Assembly: GCF_039621805.1 (NCBI RefSeq)
Contig: NZ_CP155073.1
Location: 1,860,001-1,924,000 of the forward strand
DNA length: 64,000 nucleotides
Origin: Paraburkholderia sp. PREW-6R
GTDB taxonomy: Bacteria > Pseudomonadota > Gammaproteobacteria > Burkholderiales > Burkholderiaceae
Direction of reading: 5' to 3'
Positions 46,857 to 56,931 of this stretch are shown here, piece by piece (the stretch's first letter is position 1; each line of letters begins with the position of its first letter). The notes under the pieces are model-generated. The model was given only the letters and a program-made list of their open reading frames with translations, was not told the origin of the DNA and searched no databases. The translations under genes were made by a program, and so were the position numbers.

Positions 46857-49262
46857 TTACTTAGCCGCCGACTTCGCCAGTTGCTGCCACGTTTCGATGA
46901 TCGTGTCAGGGTTCAGCGAAATCGACTTGATGCCTTCGTCGGTCAGCCACTGCGCAAAGTCCGGATGATCCGACGGGCCCTGACCGCAGATACCGACATA
47001 CTTGTCGAGGCGCAGGCAGGTTTCAATCGCGCGCTTGAGCATGAACTTGACCGCCGGGTCGCGTTCGTCGAAGTCGACCGCCAGCAGTTCCATGCCGGAG
47101 TCGCGGTCGAGGCCGAGCGTGAGTTGCGTCAGGTCGTTCGAACCGATCGAGAAGCCGTCGAAGAATTGCAGGAATTCTTCGGCAAGAATCGCGTTCGACG
47201 GCACTTCGCACATCATCACGAGGCGCAGGCCGTTTTCGCCACGCTTCAGGCCGTACTTCGCGAGCAGCCCGACCACGCGTTCCGCCTGCTTCAGCGTACG
47301 CACGAACGGCACCATGATCTCGACATTGTCGAGGCCCATTTCTTCGCGCACTTTCTTCAGCGCAATGCACTCCATCTGGAACGCTTCGGCGAAGTCGTCC
47401 GCGATATAGCGCGACGCGCCGCGGAAACCCAGCATCGGGTTCTCCTCATCCGGCTCGTAGCGCGAACCGCCGATCAGCTTCTTGTACTCGTTCGACTTGA
47501 AGTCCGACAGACGCACGATCACGGGCTTCGGATAGAACGCCGCCGCGATCGTGGCAATGCCTTCCGTCAGCTTGTCGACGTAGAAAGCACGCGGCGACGC
47601 GTGGCCGCGCGCAACGCTTTCCACCGCTTTCTTCAAGTCCTGATCGACGTTCGGGTACTCGAGGATCGCCTTCGGATGCACGCCGATATTGTTGTTAATG
47701 ATGAACTCGAGCCGCGCCAGACCCACCCCTGCGTTCGGCAACTGCGAAAAATCGAATGCCAGTTGCGGGTTGCCCACGTTCATCATGATCTTCACCGGAA
47801 TGGGCGGCAGTTCGCCGCGCTGCACTTCGGTGACTTCGGTTTCGAGCAGGCCGTCGTAAATCCGGCCCTCGTCGCCCTCCGCGCACGACACGGTGACGAG
47901 CGAGCCTTCTTTCAGCACGTCGGTCGCATCGCCGCAACCCACCACGGCCGGCACGCCCAGCTCACGCGCGATGATCGCCGCGTGGCAGGTGCGGCCGCCA
48001 CGATTCGTGACGATTGCGGACGCGCGCTTCATGACCGGCTCCCAGTTCGGGTCCGTCATGTCGGCCACCAGCACGTCGCCCGGCTGCACACGGTCCATTT
48101 CCGACGGATCGTGAATGACGCGCACAGGACCCGCGCCGATTTTCTGGCCGATCGCGCGGCCCGTGGCGAGCACGTTCGACTGGCCCTTCAGCTTGAAGCG
48201 CTGTTCCGCCTTGCCGGCCGCCTGGCTCTTCACGGTTTCGGGACGCGCCTGCAGAATGAAGATCTTGCCGTCGCGGCCGTCTTTGCCCCACTCGATGTCC
48301 ATCGGACGCTCGTAGTGCTTTTCGATGATGACAGCGTATTTCGCGAGTTCGATCACGTCTTCGTCCGTGATCGAAAAACGGTTGCGCTGCTCGTGCGGCA
48401 CGTCGACAGTCTTCACGCGACCTTCTTCGCCGGCCTTCGTGAACTCCATCTTGATGAGCTTCGAACCGATCGAGCGGCGGATGATCGGGTATTTGCCCTG
48501 TTCGAGCGTGGTTTTGAAGACGTAGAACTCGTCCGGATTCACCGCGCCCTGCACGACCGTTTCGCCCAGGCCGTAGCTCGACGTGATGAACACCGCGTCC
48601 TTGAAACCCGACTCCGTGTCCAGCGTAAACATCACGCCCGCTGCGCCGACGTCCGAGCGCACCATGCGTTGCACACCCGCGGACAAGGCCACTTCAGCAT
48701 GCGTGAAACCCTTGTGGACACGATAGGAAATAGCGCGGTCGTTGTAGAGCGACGCGAACACGTGCTTCATGCGATCGAGTACGTCCTCGATGCCGACCAC
48801 GTTGAGATAGCTTTCCTGCTGACCGGCAAACGACGCGTCCGGCAAGTCTTCAGCCGTGGCCGAAGAACGCACGGCAAACGACAGCTCTTCGGGCGAGCTG
48901 TTTTGCAGCGTGTCGAAACCGGCACGAATATCGGCTTCAAGCTGCGGCTGGAGCGGCGCGTTGACGATCCATTGACGGATTTCCTTGCCTGCTTCGGCAA
49001 GCGCCTTCACGTCGTCGACGTCCAGCGTTTCGAGACGTGCGGCGATGCGTTCAGTCAGATTGTTGTGATGGAGGAAGTCGCGGAAAGCCAGTGCCGTAGT
49101 GGCAAAACCAGTAGGCACGCGCACGCCGGCTTCGGCGAGCTGACTGATCATCTCCCCTAGCGACGCGTTCTTGCCACCGACGATATCCACGTCGGTCATC
49201 CGCAACTGCTCGAACGGAACTACATACGCCTTGTCCTTTGCGACGGTAACTGCGTTAGTCAT
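46857..49262 (-). CDS. ppsA: Phosphoenolpyruvate synthase
   Basis: An 801-aa PEP synthase (pyruvate, water dikinase) that makes PEP from pyruvate and ATP in gluconeogenesis. The ATP-grasp domain starts with [12 protein letters not shown] (about residues 28-39); the phosphohistidine domain has [15 protein letters not shown]; the C-terminal PEP-binding TIM barrel has [17 protein letters not shown] and [12 protein letters not shown] with its catalytic Cys. AGGGG lies 6 nt before the ATG at 49262. It is divergent from ppsR, whose product controls this enzyme by phosphorylation. Confidence 0.96.
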   Translation of the reverse strand: MTNAVTVAKDKAYVVPFEQLRMTDVDIVGGKNASLGEMISQLAEAGVRVPTGFATTALAFRDFLHHNNLTERIAARLETLDVDDVKALAEAGKEIRQWIVNAPLQPQLEADIRAGFDTLQNSSPEELSFAVRSSATAEDLPDASFAGQQESYLNVVGIEDVLDRMKHVFASLYNDRAISYRVHKGFTHAEVALSAGVQRMVRSDVGAAGVMFTLDTESGFKDAVFITSSYGLGETVVQGAVNPDEFYVFKTTLEQGKYPIIRRSIGSKLIKMEFTKAGEEGRVKTVDVPHEQRNRFSITDEDVIELAKYAVIIEKHYERPMDIEWGKDGRDGKIFILQARPETVKSQAAGKAEQRFKLKGQSNVLATGRAIGQKIGAGPVRVIHDPSEMDRVQPGDVLVADMTDPNWEPVMKRASAIVTNRGGRTCHAAIIARELGVPAVVGCGDATDVLKEGSLVTVSCAEGDEGRIYDGLLETEVTEVQRGELPPIPVKIMMNVGNPQLAFDFSQLPNAGVGLARLEFIINNNIGVHPKAILEYPNVDQDLKKAVESVARGHASPRAFYVDKLTEGIATIAAAFYPKPVIVRLSDFKSNEYKKLIGGSRYEPDEENPMLGFRGASRYIADDFAEAFQMECIALKKVREEMGLDNVEIMVPFVRTLKQAERVVGLLAKYGLKRGENGLRLVMMCEVPSNAILAEEFLQFFDGFSIGSNDLTQLTLGLDRDSGMELLAVDFDERDPAVKFMLKRAIETCLRLDKYVGICGQGPSDHPDFAQWLTDEGIKSISLNPDTIIETWQQLAKSAAK

Positions 49263-49805
49263 ACAAGCCCCTAAGTGTGAAAGAAATTCACGGCTGTGCA
49301 AGTGGGCTTGGACGCGAGACGCCCATTGGAAGCGTGACCTCGCGTCTTGCACAACCTGTTGGAGAAACAATCGCGAGACCTGTGTGCCGCCCTCGCGCGC
49401 CCGGCATACATGCAAGGGAAAAGGGCAACACGTGAAGAAAGCGGTTGGACGATTTTACCGGCCAATCCCGCCCATTCAACTCAAGTACCGACAAAAAAGC
49501 GAGGCGTTGACCAACCGTTCGCGGGTAGTTAGACGCCATTCGCCTGCAATTGCTTATCCAACAGGTTGCCGCTATTCTACCGTGCCGACTTCCGAAATGT
49601 GGTAGTTGGACGAGAATTGCGCGTCGAATCGTGCTCCGGACCGCACACGGGCTTGTAAAGCCCGCCGCCGGTCGGGCGCGATTGCGGTGCCCACGGCGCG
49701 CTGTGCGGCGCCGCTGCGTCATCCGGTTAGCCACCGGGCAGCGGCGTCAGCGCAGCGATGTTCCATTCGAGTGCAATGTCGCGCTCACGTTCCCCAGCCC
49801 CACTG
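49263..49805. promoter_or_regulatory. Divergent region between ppsA and ppsR
   Basis: 543 nt with no credible gene. A TTGCTT-N17-TATTCT pair at 49550-49578 could drive ppsR. I could not assign a ppsA promoter or a regulator site. Confidence 0.5.
49550..49578 (+). promoter_or_regulatory. Candidate sigma-70 promoter of ppsR
   Basis: TTGCTT (49550-49555) and TATTCT (49573-49578) are spaced by 17 bp. The leader to the proposed ppsR start would be about 220 nt. Confidence 0.4.
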
Positions 49806-50621
49806 ATGCCGCCCACCGTATTCATCGTCTCCGACGGTACCGGGATCACTGCCGAAACTTTCGCGCATTCGATCCTCTCCCAGTTCGACCAGAAATTCCG
49901 CCTGGTTCGCGTGCCTTTCGTCGACTCGACGGAAAAAGCGTACGCCACCCTCGAAAAAATCAACGAAGCCGTCAAACAGGACGGCCGCCGTCCGATCGTC
50001 TTTACGACGCTGGTAGACAGCGCGTCGAACCAGATCGTGAAAGGCTCGAACGCGCTCGTGCTGGACATGTTCCAGACGTTCGTCGAACCACTCGAACAGG
50101 AACTGGAACTGAAGTCGAGCCACGCCATGGGCCGTGGTCACCAGAATGCAGATACGGAGGAGTACAAGAACCGGATCGAGGCGATCAATTTTTCGCTCGC
50201 CCATGACGACGGTCAGTCGAACCGCAATCTCGCCGACGCCGACGTGATTCTGGTCGGCGTATCGCGCAGCGGCAAGACGCCGACCAGCCTCTATCTGGCC
50301 ATGCAATACGGCGTGAAGGCGGCGAACTATCCGCTGATTCCGGAAGACTTCGAACGCGGCAAGCTGCCTACGCCATTACTCGCGCATCGGCAGAAAATGT
50401 TTGGACTGTCGATCGATCCGCAGCGGCTTTCGGAGATTCGCAATGAGCGCCGGCCCGGCAGCAAATATGCCGCCCCGGAAAACTGCCGCTATGAGATCAA
50501 CGAAGCCGAGACGATGATGCGCCGTGAAGGGATCAAATGGCTTTCGTCCACGCACAAGTCGATTGAAGAGATCGCGACCACGATCCTGCAGGAAATCAAG
50601 CCGGACCGGCCGTCTTATTGA
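49806..50621 (+). CDS. ppsR: PEP synthase regulatory kinase/phosphorylase (PSRP)
   Basis: A 271-aa member of the DUF299/PPDK regulatory family: an ADP-dependent kinase and Pi-dependent phosphorylase that turns PEP synthase off and on by modifying a Thr next to the catalytic His. The family start [16 protein letters not shown] and the P-loop [11 protein letters not shown] (about residues 152-162) are clear. The ATG at 49806 matches homologues; the frame is open to 49758 with two earlier ATGs, and no start has a strong ribosome site. It is divergent from its target gene ppsA. Confidence 0.95.
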   Translation: MPPTVFIVSDGTGITAETFAHSILSQFDQKFRLVRVPFVDSTEKAYATLEKINEAVKQDGRRPIVFTTLVDSASNQIVKGSNALVLDMFQTFVEPLEQELELKSSHAMGRGHQNADTEEYKNRIEAINFSLAHDDGQSNRNLADADVILVGVSRSGKTPTSLYLAMQYGVKAANYPLIPEDFERGKLPTPLLAHRQKMFGLSIDPQRLSEIRNERRPGSKYAAPENCRYEINEAETMMRREGIKWLSSTHKSIEEIATTILQEIKPDRPSY

Positions 50622-50657
50622 AGGTGCCAGGCGCGCCCGAACTGTCGCGCCGCCGCC

Positions 50658-51449
50658 CTATTTCCCACCCACACCGCGCTGCTGGCGGCACTGCTCGAAC
50701 AAGCAGACTGCCGCCGCAGCCGCCACGTTCAGCGACTCCATGCCGCCTGGCTGCGGAATCGTGACTCGCAGCGAAACAGCGTCGCGCCATGCCTGCGAAA
50801 CGCCCGCACCTTCGTTGCCGAACACCCATGCAAGCGGGCCGCTCAGGTCGCAATCGTAGAGGGCTTGCGCGCCATGCGAGTCCGTGATCACGATCGGCGC
50901 GTCGAGGCGGCCGATTAACGTGTGCGCTTCCACGTCCTCGTGGATCTGCAACAGAAAATGGGCGCCCATCGCCGAGCGCAGCACTTTCGACGACCACGCG
51001 TAAGCGGTGCCGGGCGCGCAGAACACCTGCTGGATGCCGGCGGCCGCCGCGCTGCGCAGTATCGAGCCGACATTGCCGGCGTCCTGCACGCCGTCGAGCA
51101 CGACGCAGGTCTGCGCGACTTTATCCGGCACCGGCGCATCCGGTTTGTCGACCAGCAACAGAATCCCGACGCCGTGCACGACGTTCGACAGTTGCCCGAA
51201 CAACGCGTCCGGCAGCGTGACGACGCGATGTTCGTCGATACGCGACACGATCGCCTGGGCTTCGTCGTGACGCAGCGCGCCGTCGGTGACGATGCACATT
51301 TCCGGCTGCCCGGCGACGTCGAGATACGCGCTTGCGAGATGAAAGCCTTCGAGCAGCGCATGACCGCTGCGACGCTGCTGGTGCGTCGAACCGGCCAGCG
51401 CTTTCAGGCGTTTATAGAGCGGATTGTCCCGCGAGGTGATGGCTTTCAC
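50658..51449 (-). CDS. TrmH/SpoU-family RNA 2'-O-methyltransferase
   Basis: A 263-aa SpoU methylase. An N-terminal L30e-like substrate-binding domain (about residues 5-95) precedes the knotted SAM domain with its three motifs: LDGVQDAGNVGSILRSAAA (118-136), VFGNEGAGVS (about 209-218) and IPQPGGMESLNVAAAAAVCLFE (about 231-252). The start is a GTG at 51449. Motif order and length fit RlmB/TsnR-like rRNA methylases, but the target nucleotide is not evident. It is the last gene of the long envelope-biogenesis run, 103 nt after rnhB. Confidence 0.9.
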   Translation of the reverse strand: MKAITSRDNPLYKRLKALAGSTHQQRRSGHALLEGFHLASAYLDVAGQPEMCIVTDGALRHDEAQAIVSRIDEHRVVTLPDALFGQLSNVVHGVGILLLVDKPDAPVPDKVAQTCVVLDGVQDAGNVGSILRSAAAAGIQQVFCAPGTAYAWSSKVLRSAMGAHFLLQIHEDVEAHTLIGRLDAPIVITDSHGAQALYDCDLSGPLAWVFGNEGAGVSQAWRDAVSLRVTIPQPGGMESLNVAAAAAVCLFEQCRQQRGVGGK

Positions 51450-51552
51450 AGGCAGCGAAGACAGTGAGAATGGAAGATGGACCGCGATGCGTCGCGTCTC
51501 GGCGCTTGACCCGTCAGACGCGCCCGTCGCAAAAGACGCAACACGTGGAGGC

Positions 51553-52314
51553 TTAAGCGCTGGCCCGCTCGCCGAACGCGTCGTCGTCGAGCATGCTGTC
51601 GGCGAGCGCGCCGGGCACGATCATCAGGTCCGCCGCCGGCAGCGGAACACCCGTGCCGAAGCGAAGATGCGCGTCGCGCACCGGCGCGAACGAGCGCCGG
51701 TGATGCTCGCATGGCCCATGCTCGCGCAGCGCCGCGAGATGCTGCGGCGTGCCGTAACCGGCATGCGCATTGAACCCGTAGACCGGATGGACCTGATGCA
51801 GTTCGAGCAGCATCCGGTCACGCGTGACCTTGGCGAGGATCGAGGCGGCCGAAATGCTCTTGACGAGCGCATCGCCGCCTATCACCGCTTCACTACGAAC
51901 GCTTAGCGTAGGGCAGCGATTGCCGTCGATTTTCACGAGCGTGGGCGTGACGGACAGCCCTTCCACCGCGCGCTTCATGGCCAGCATGGTGGCGTGCAGG
52001 ATGTTCAGCGTGTCGATTTCTTCAACCGTCGCCGACGCGATGCAGTACGCGAGCGCGCGGTCGACAATCTTCTCGTACAGCTCATCGCGCTTTTTGGCGC
52101 TGAGCGCCTTGGAGTCGTCGAGGCCGCGAATCATCGGCTTTGCGGGATCGAGGATCACCGCCGCCGCGACGACCGGGCCCGCCAGCGGGCCGCGCCCGGC
52201 TTCGTCCACGCCGCAAATAATGTCGTCCGGCGTGTCGAAGTTCAGGCCGACCTGTTGCGCCGCGGCGCCTGCCACGGTCGCGCCTTTGCGGCGCGTGACG
52301 CGCGCGCCGGTCAC
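51553..52314 (-). CDS. rnhB: Ribonuclease HII
   Basis: A 253-aa RNase HII, removing ribonucleotides and RNA primers from DNA-RNA hybrids. The active-site Asp-Glu pair is Asp37-Glu38 in [20 protein letters not shown]; the third and fourth acidic residues lie in the VKIDGNR and VTRDRM segments. The GTG at 52314 overlaps the lpxB stop by 4 nt (GTGA), which fixes it. It has an extended C-terminal tail of about 40 residues, as is frequent in Burkholderiaceae. Confidence 0.95.
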   Translation of the reverse strand: MTGARVTRRKGATVAGAAAQQVGLNFDTPDDIICGVDEAGRGPLAGPVVAAAVILDPAKPMIRGLDDSKALSAKKRDELYEKIVDRALAYCIASATVEEIDTLNILHATMLAMKRAVEGLSVTPTLVKIDGNRCPTLSVRSEAVIGGDALVKSISAASILAKVTRDRMLLELHQVHPVYGFNAHAGYGTPQHLAALREHGPCEHHRRSFAPVRDAHLRFGTGVPLPAADLMIVPGALADSMLDDDAFGERASA

Positions 52315-53480
52315 GCCCGCCCCTTGCGTTTTTCGATGACGCTCGCCACGACTTCCGCCGCACGCTGCGCGGTATTCTGCTTCAGCACGTGATGCATCTC
52401 CGTGAAGATTTCCGTCAGCGTGCGCCGGTTCGCTTCATCGCGCAACTGTTTCAGCGTGGCCTCCGCCAGCGCCTGCGGCGTGGCGAAGTGCTGCAGGATT
52501 TCCGGCACGACGAAGCGTCCCGCCAGAATGTTCGGCAATCCGACGTAGGGCAAGTAGCCCTGGCGCCGCATGATCTGTCCGGTCAGCCAGGGCACCTTGT
52601 ACGAGATCACCATCGGCTTTTTCAGCAGCGCGGCTTCGAGCGTGACCGTACCGCTTTTGACGAGAATCGCGTCCGACGCGGTCATCGCCCGTTGCGCGTC
52701 GCCGTCGGTGATAGTCAGCGAAAGACCCGGGTGTGAGTCCACGAGCGGTTGCAGCATATCGCGCAGCGCAGGGGTGGCCGCCGGCATCACGAAGCGCAAA
52801 CCCGGCTCCTGATGCTGCATCATCTCCATCGCGGCGAAGAACGTCGGGCCGATCAGGTCGATTTCCGAGCGACGGCTGCCTGGCAGCACGGCGATGATCG
52901 GACCGTCTTCGGCCAGGCCGAGCGCGCGGCGTGCGCCAAGCGTGTCCGGCACGAGCGGAATGTCGTCGGCGAGCGGATGGCCGACATACGAAGCCGCCAC
53001 GCCCGCCTTCTCCAGCAACGCCGTTTCGAACGGAAACACGCACAGCATGTGATCCACCGCTTTCGCGATCTTCTTGATGCGCCCGCCGCGCCAGGCCCAG
53101 ATCGACGGACACACGAAGTGCACTGTCGGAATGCCGGCGTCACGCAGTGGGTGCTCAAGGCCAAAGTTGAAGTCCGGCGCATCGACGCCCACGAACACCG
53201 CGGGCGGCTCGGCGAGCAGCTGACGTTTCAGTTCATTGCGGACGGCGAGAATGCCTGGAATGTGCTTCAGCGCTTCGACATAGCCGCGCACCGAGAGCTT
53301 TTCCATTGGAAAGTGGGCGTCGAAACCGGTGGCGATCATGCGCGGGCCGCCAATTCCGTAGTATTGGGTGCCGGCGGGCAGACGGCTCGCGAGTCCGTCG
53401 AGCAGCGACGCCGCCAGCAGGTCGCCGGACGGTTCGCCAGCGACCATTGCGACGCGCAGCGGACTGGGTTGCAGGACCAT
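52311..53480 (-). CDS. lpxB: Lipid-A-disaccharide synthase
   Basis: A 389-aa LpxB (GT19), joining UDP-2,3-diacylglucosamine and lipid X at the inner membrane. The start [13 protein letters not shown], the central [17 protein letters not shown] (about residues 122-138) and [10 protein letters not shown] (about 199-208) are diagnostic. It begins 3 nt after the lpxA stop and overlaps rnhB by 4 nt, so the three are tightly coupled. Confidence 0.97.
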   Translation of the reverse strand: MVLQPSPLRVAMVAGEPSGDLLAASLLDGLASRLPAGTQYYGIGGPRMIATGFDAHFPMEKLSVRGYVEALKHIPGILAVRNELKRQLLAEPPAVFVGVDAPDFNFGLEHPLRDAGIPTVHFVCPSIWAWRGGRIKKIAKAVDHMLCVFPFETALLEKAGVAASYVGHPLADDIPLVPDTLGARRALGLAEDGPIIAVLPGSRRSEIDLIGPTFFAAMEMMQHQEPGLRFVMPAATPALRDMLQPLVDSHPGLSLTITDGDAQRAMTASDAILVKSGTVTLEAALLKKPMVISYKVPWLTGQIMRRQGYLPYVGLPNILAGRFVVPEILQHFATPQALAEATLKQLRDEANRRTLTEIFTEMHHVLKQNTAQRAAEVVASVIEKRKGRA

Positions 53481-53483
53481 CGG

Positions 53484-54272
53484 TTAGCGAATGATGCCGC
53501 GTTGCGACGTCTCGACAAACGCGAGCAGCGTTTGCACCGGTGCGTCGCCGTCGCCACCCGCGGTGGCCAGTTCGCGTAGCTGCACCTTCGCGTCTTCAAG
53601 CGAGAGGCCGTTCTTGTACAACACGCGGTACGCTGAGCGCAGCGCCGAAATCGCATCCGGCGAGAAACCGCGGCGGCGCAAACCTTCGACGTTAATACCG
53701 TGCGGCTCTGCCTTGTTGCCCGCCGCGATCACGAACGGCGGAATGTCCTGAACGAGGGCCGACGCGCCGCCCAGCATCGAATGCGCGCCAATACGCACGT
53801 ACTGGTGCACGCCCGACATCCCGCCGACGATCGCGTAGTCGCCGATCGTCACGTGCCCGGCCATCTGCGCGTTGCTCGACAGGATCACGTTATTGCCGAC
53901 ATGGCAGTCGTGCCCGATATGCACGTACGCCATGATCCAGTTGTCGTCGCCGACTGTGGTCACGCCCGCGTCCTGCGTCGTGCCCGTGTGGATCGTCGTG
54001 AATTCGCGGATCGTGTTGCGGTTGCCGATCACGAGGCGCGTCGGCTCGTCCTTGTACTTCATGTCCTGCGGCCGGCCGCCGACGGACGCGAAGTGGCCGA
54101 TCCGGTTCTCTTCGCCGAGCGTGGTGTGGCCTTCGATCACGCTATGCGAACCGATCGTGGTTCGAGCGCCGATCGTCACGTGTGCGCCGATCACGGCGTA
54201 GGGACCGACCTCGACGGATTCGTCGAGCTGTGCGCCCGGTTCGATGATCGCAGTGGGATGAATCCTGCTCAT
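53484..54272 (-). CDS. lpxA: UDP-N-acetylglucosamine acyltransferase
   Basis: A 262-aa LpxA, adding the 3-hydroxyacyl chain to UDP-GlcNAc in the first lipid A step. Residues about 1-185 are left-handed beta-helix hexapeptide repeats; the catalytic His is His121 in [10 protein letters not shown]; the C-terminal helical domain has the [17 protein letters not shown] segment. It follows fabZ by 70 nt. Confidence 0.97.
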   Translation of the reverse strand: MSRIHPTAIIEPGAQLDESVEVGPYAVIGAHVTIGARTTIGSHSVIEGHTTLGEENRIGHFASVGGRPQDMKYKDEPTRLVIGNRNTIREFTTIHTGTTQDAGVTTVGDDNWIMAYVHIGHDCHVGNNVILSSNAQMAGHVTIGDYAIVGGMSGVHQYVRIGAHSMLGGASALVQDIPPFVIAAGNKAEPHGINVEGLRRRGFSPDAISALRSAYRVLYKNGLSLEDAKVQLRELATAGGDGDAPVQTLLAFVETSQRGIIR

Positions 54273-54342
54273 GCGTCCTCGCTTCTGATTCTGTTGCGTT
54301 GTCTGGATGGGCGCGGTTAGCGCGCGGCTGACGGTGAAAGAC

Positions 54343-54807
54343 TTACGCTTCTTTGTCCGTGTGCCGCACGGCGCACATCAGGTCGGCCTCCGCCGCCACG
54401 ACGCCATCCACTTCGGCACGCGCCTTGAACTTCCAGATGCCGCGCATATGGCGTTCGAACGTGCAGTTCAGGATCAACTGATCGCCCGGTTCCACCACGC
54501 GTTTAAAGCGTGCATTGTCGATGCCGACAAACAGATACAACGTGCTCGACGGATCGCTCGGCTCCTCCGAAAACGTCAGCAGCGCGGCCGTTTGCGCGAG
54601 CGCTTCGAGAATCAGCACGCCAGGCATCACCGGACGGGTCGGAAAATGACCCTGAAAATACGGTTCGTTGATCGACACGTTCTTCAACGCTTTGATGCTC
54701 TTGTGCGGTTCGAGTTCGAGCACCCGGTCCACCAGCAGGATCGGGTAACGATGCGGCAGCAGCGTGAGAATCTTATGAATGTCGAGATTGATTTTTTCGG
54801 TGCTCAT
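54343..54807 (-). CDS. fabZ: 3-hydroxyacyl-ACP dehydratase FabZ
   Basis: A 154-aa hot-dog-fold dehydratase of fatty acid synthesis. Catalytic His54 lies in [12 protein letters not shown] and Glu68 in [22 protein letters not shown] at residues 16-29 is the other family block. The ATG at 54807 matches homologues ([10 protein letters not shown]); the frame is open 73 codons further but that part is arginine-rich and unsupported. The classical lpxD-fabZ-lpxA-lpxB order links fatty acid and lipid A synthesis. A 245-nt gap separates it from lpxD. Confidence 0.96.
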   Translation of the reverse strand: MSTEKINLDIHKILTLLPHRYPILLVDRVLELEPHKSIKALKNVSINEPYFQGHFPTRPVMPGVLILEALAQTAALLTFSEEPSDPSSTLYLFVGIDNARFKRVVEPGDQLILNCTFERHMRGIWKFKARAEVDGVVAAEADLMCAVRHTDKEA

Positions 54808-55052
54808 GGTGTTTCTGCTCACGCTTCGAGTGCGCGATGATGACTGCGGATACTGCTGCAGGTAGGTTGTTGACGCATGCCGCCGGCGCGCGCCGCGATC
54901 CGGCGGCCGTGCCACCCGGTCACGGCAACCGGCTGTGCTTCCTTGATGCCCGGCCGCTATTTTACGCGGTGCCGACAGGTTACCCTGCGTTTTGCTTGTC
55001 GAATGACGCAGTAAAGCGCCCGGCAAACGGCGGTGCGATCTGTTTCGCTGCC

Positions 55053-56165
55053 TCAGGCATTCTCGCCCGCGGCATGATTACCGGCGTTCGGCGGCGTCTT
55101 ACCAGACTTCTCCTCAGCGGCGTTTTCCAGTGCCTTGATGCGGTCGCGGAGTTTGTCGATATTGCGTAGCAGTGCGGCACTTCTGTTCCAGTCCGCATGG
55201 TTCACGGCCGGGAATGCGCTCGTGTACATGCCGGGTTTGAGCAGCGACTTCGACACGCCCGATTTCGCCGTGACGATCACGAAATCGGCCAGCGTGACGT
55301 GTCCTGCAATGCCCACGGCACCGCCGATCATGCAATGACGACCGATTGTCGTGCTGCCCGCGATGCCCGCGCAGCCGGCAATCACCGTGTATGCGCCGAT
55401 CTTGCAGTTGTGGCCGATCTGCACGAGATTGTCGATCTTCACGCACGCTTCGATGATCGTGTCGGCCATCGCACCGCGGTCGATCGTGGTGTTGGCGCCG
55501 ATTTCGACATCGGCCGCAATCGACACGCCGCCCACCTGCGGAATCTTGACCCAGCTACCCGTACGTGCGTCGCCTTCGCCGACGAAATCCGGCGCAAAGC
55601 CGAATCCGTCGGAACCGATGACCGCGCCCGCCTGCACGATCACGCGCTCGCCGAGCGTGCAGCCGTGATAGACGGTGACATTCGGGTACAGATGCGTGCC
55701 CTCGCCGATACGCGTACCGCGCCCAATGAACACATTGGCGTCGAGCCGCACGTTTTCGCCGACTACCGCGCCGGCTTCCACCATGACGCGCGGACCGATC
55801 ACCGCGCTCGCGGCGATCTGCGCGGATGGGTCGATCGTCGCGCTCGGATGGACGCCGGGCACCGCCTTCGGCGCGGCCATGTCGATGAACGTTTGCGCGA
55901 CGCGCGCGAAATAAGCGTAGGGATTCGGCGTGACGATGAAGTTACGATTCTCGCGCGAGGCCAGCCTGGCGAGGTCGTCGGCGTTGATCAGCACGGCTCC
56001 CGCGCGGGTCGTTTCGACCTGCGACAGGTATTTCGGGTTGGCGAGGAAGGCCAGTTGCTCAGGGCCCGCCTGATCGAGCGGCGCGAGGCCGCCGACGCGC
56101 TGCGAACCATTGCCGACTACGTGACCGCCGAATCGTTGGACGATGTCCTCGAGCGTAAATACCAT
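55053..56165 (-). CDS. lpxD: UDP-3-O-acylglucosamine N-acyltransferase
   Basis: A 370-aa LpxD, which adds the second acyl chain in lipid A synthesis. The N-terminal uridine-binding domain (about residues 1-100) is followed by a long hexapeptide-repeat beta-helix (about 105-320), with the catalytic His in [12 protein letters not shown], and a C-terminal helix ([21 protein letters not shown]). It is 26 aa longer than E. coli LpxD because of a charged tail. Tandem repeats occur in the 152-nt gap before it. Confidence 0.96.
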   Translation of the reverse strand: MVFTLEDIVQRFGGHVVGNGSQRVGGLAPLDQAGPEQLAFLANPKYLSQVETTRAGAVLINADDLARLASRENRNFIVTPNPYAYFARVAQTFIDMAAPKAVPGVHPSATIDPSAQIAASAVIGPRVMVEAGAVVGENVRLDANVFIGRGTRIGEGTHLYPNVTVYHGCTLGERVIVQAGAVIGSDGFGFAPDFVGEGDARTGSWVKIPQVGGVSIAADVEIGANTTIDRGAMADTIIEACVKIDNLVQIGHNCKIGAYTVIAGCAGIAGSTTIGRHCMIGGAVGIAGHVTLADFVIVTAKSGVSKSLLKPGMYTSAFPAVNHADWNRSAALLRNIDKLRDRIKALENAAEEKSGKTPPNAGNHAAGENA

Positions 56166-56205
56166 GCCTGTGCTGTCTCCTGCAATTCAGTCCAACTTGT
56201 CGATT

Positions 56206-56231
56206 CTGTGCTTCGGTGCTGTGCTTCGGTG
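56206..56231. repeat. 13-bp tandem duplication between skp and lpxD
   Basis: CTGTGCTTCGGTG is present twice in tandem (56206-56218 and 56219-56231) and is followed by a partial third copy. Confidence 0.85.
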
Positions 56232-56317
56232 CTGTGTTTCAATTCCGTGCCAGGTGCAGCGCGCCGGTTTGCCGCCGGCGCTGTACGACGGTGTCAGCCA
56301 GCGTGTCAGGTCGCGTG

Positions 56318-56827
56318 TCAGTTGCCCGACGCCGCGAGAGCCTTGAGCACCTGATCGGTAATGTCGATACGCGGGCTCACGTACACCGCTTCCTGCACGA
56401 TCAGGTCGTAATGCTGCTGCTCGGCGATCTGCTTGATGACCTTGTTCGCGCGATCGAGCACGGCCGCGAGTTCTTCGTTGCGGCGCTGGTTCAGATCTTC
56501 GCGAAACTCACGTTGCTTGCGCTGGAAGTCCGTGTCCATTTGCGACAGGTCGCGCTGCTTCTGCGCGCGGTCCGCCGGCGACATGGACGCGCCATTCTTG
56601 TCGAGCGAGTCGGACATCGACTTCAGCTTCTGGGCCATGTCCGCGAGATCCTTGTCACGCTTGGCGAACTCGGCTTCGAGCTTGACCTGCGCAGCCTTCG
56701 CCGCTGCGGATTCCCGCAGGATACGGTCCGAATTGACCGCGGCGATCCTGGCTTCCTGACCGTGCGCAACCCCGACGCCGAGCGTCATTGCCAGCGCCAG
56801 CGCGCACGCCACACGTTTCGAAAACAT
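56318..56827 (-). CDS. skp: Periplasmic chaperone Skp/OmpH
   Basis: A 169-aa Skp family chaperone, escorting unfolded outer-membrane proteins to BamA. A signal peptide (FSKRVACALALAMTLGVGVAHG) is followed by IAAVNSDRIL and a long coiled-coil (about residues 40-120), the tentacle region. The ATG at 56827 lacks a close ribosome site; a TTG at 56839 in frame has GAGG 6 nt upstream and could be the real start. It lies 104 nt after bamA, with tandem repeats in the gap. Confidence 0.93.
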   Translation of the reverse strand: MFSKRVACALALAMTLGVGVAHGQEARIAAVNSDRILRESAAAKAAQVKLEAEFAKRDKDLADMAQKLKSMSDSLDKNGASMSPADRAQKQRDLSQMDTDFQRKQREFREDLNQRRNEELAAVLDRANKVIKQIAEQQHYDLIVQEAVYVSPRIDITDQVLKALAASGN

Positions 56828-56891
56828 ACCAGTTAGCAAAGTCGTCCTCTCGATACTGTTGTTTGGCCGGCGGCCCTTGCTGAGCGCCGAC

Positions 56892-56930
56892 CGCCGGGCG
56901 CCGGATCGCCGGGCGCCGGATCGCCGGGCG
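56892..56930. repeat. 15-bp tandem repeat abutting the bamA stop
   Basis: CGCCGGGCGCCGGAT occurs twice in tandem (56892-56906 and 56907-56921), plus a 9-bp partial copy ending at 56930, two bases from the bamA stop codon. Confidence 0.88.
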
Positions 56931-56931
56931 A

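Noticed and set aside
46773..49160. A 795-codon open frame on the plus strand opposite ppsA
   Set aside because: It is fully antisense to ppsA, rich in Arg, His and Gln, with no family motifs or ribosome site. Long antisense frames are expected in high-GC coding DNA.
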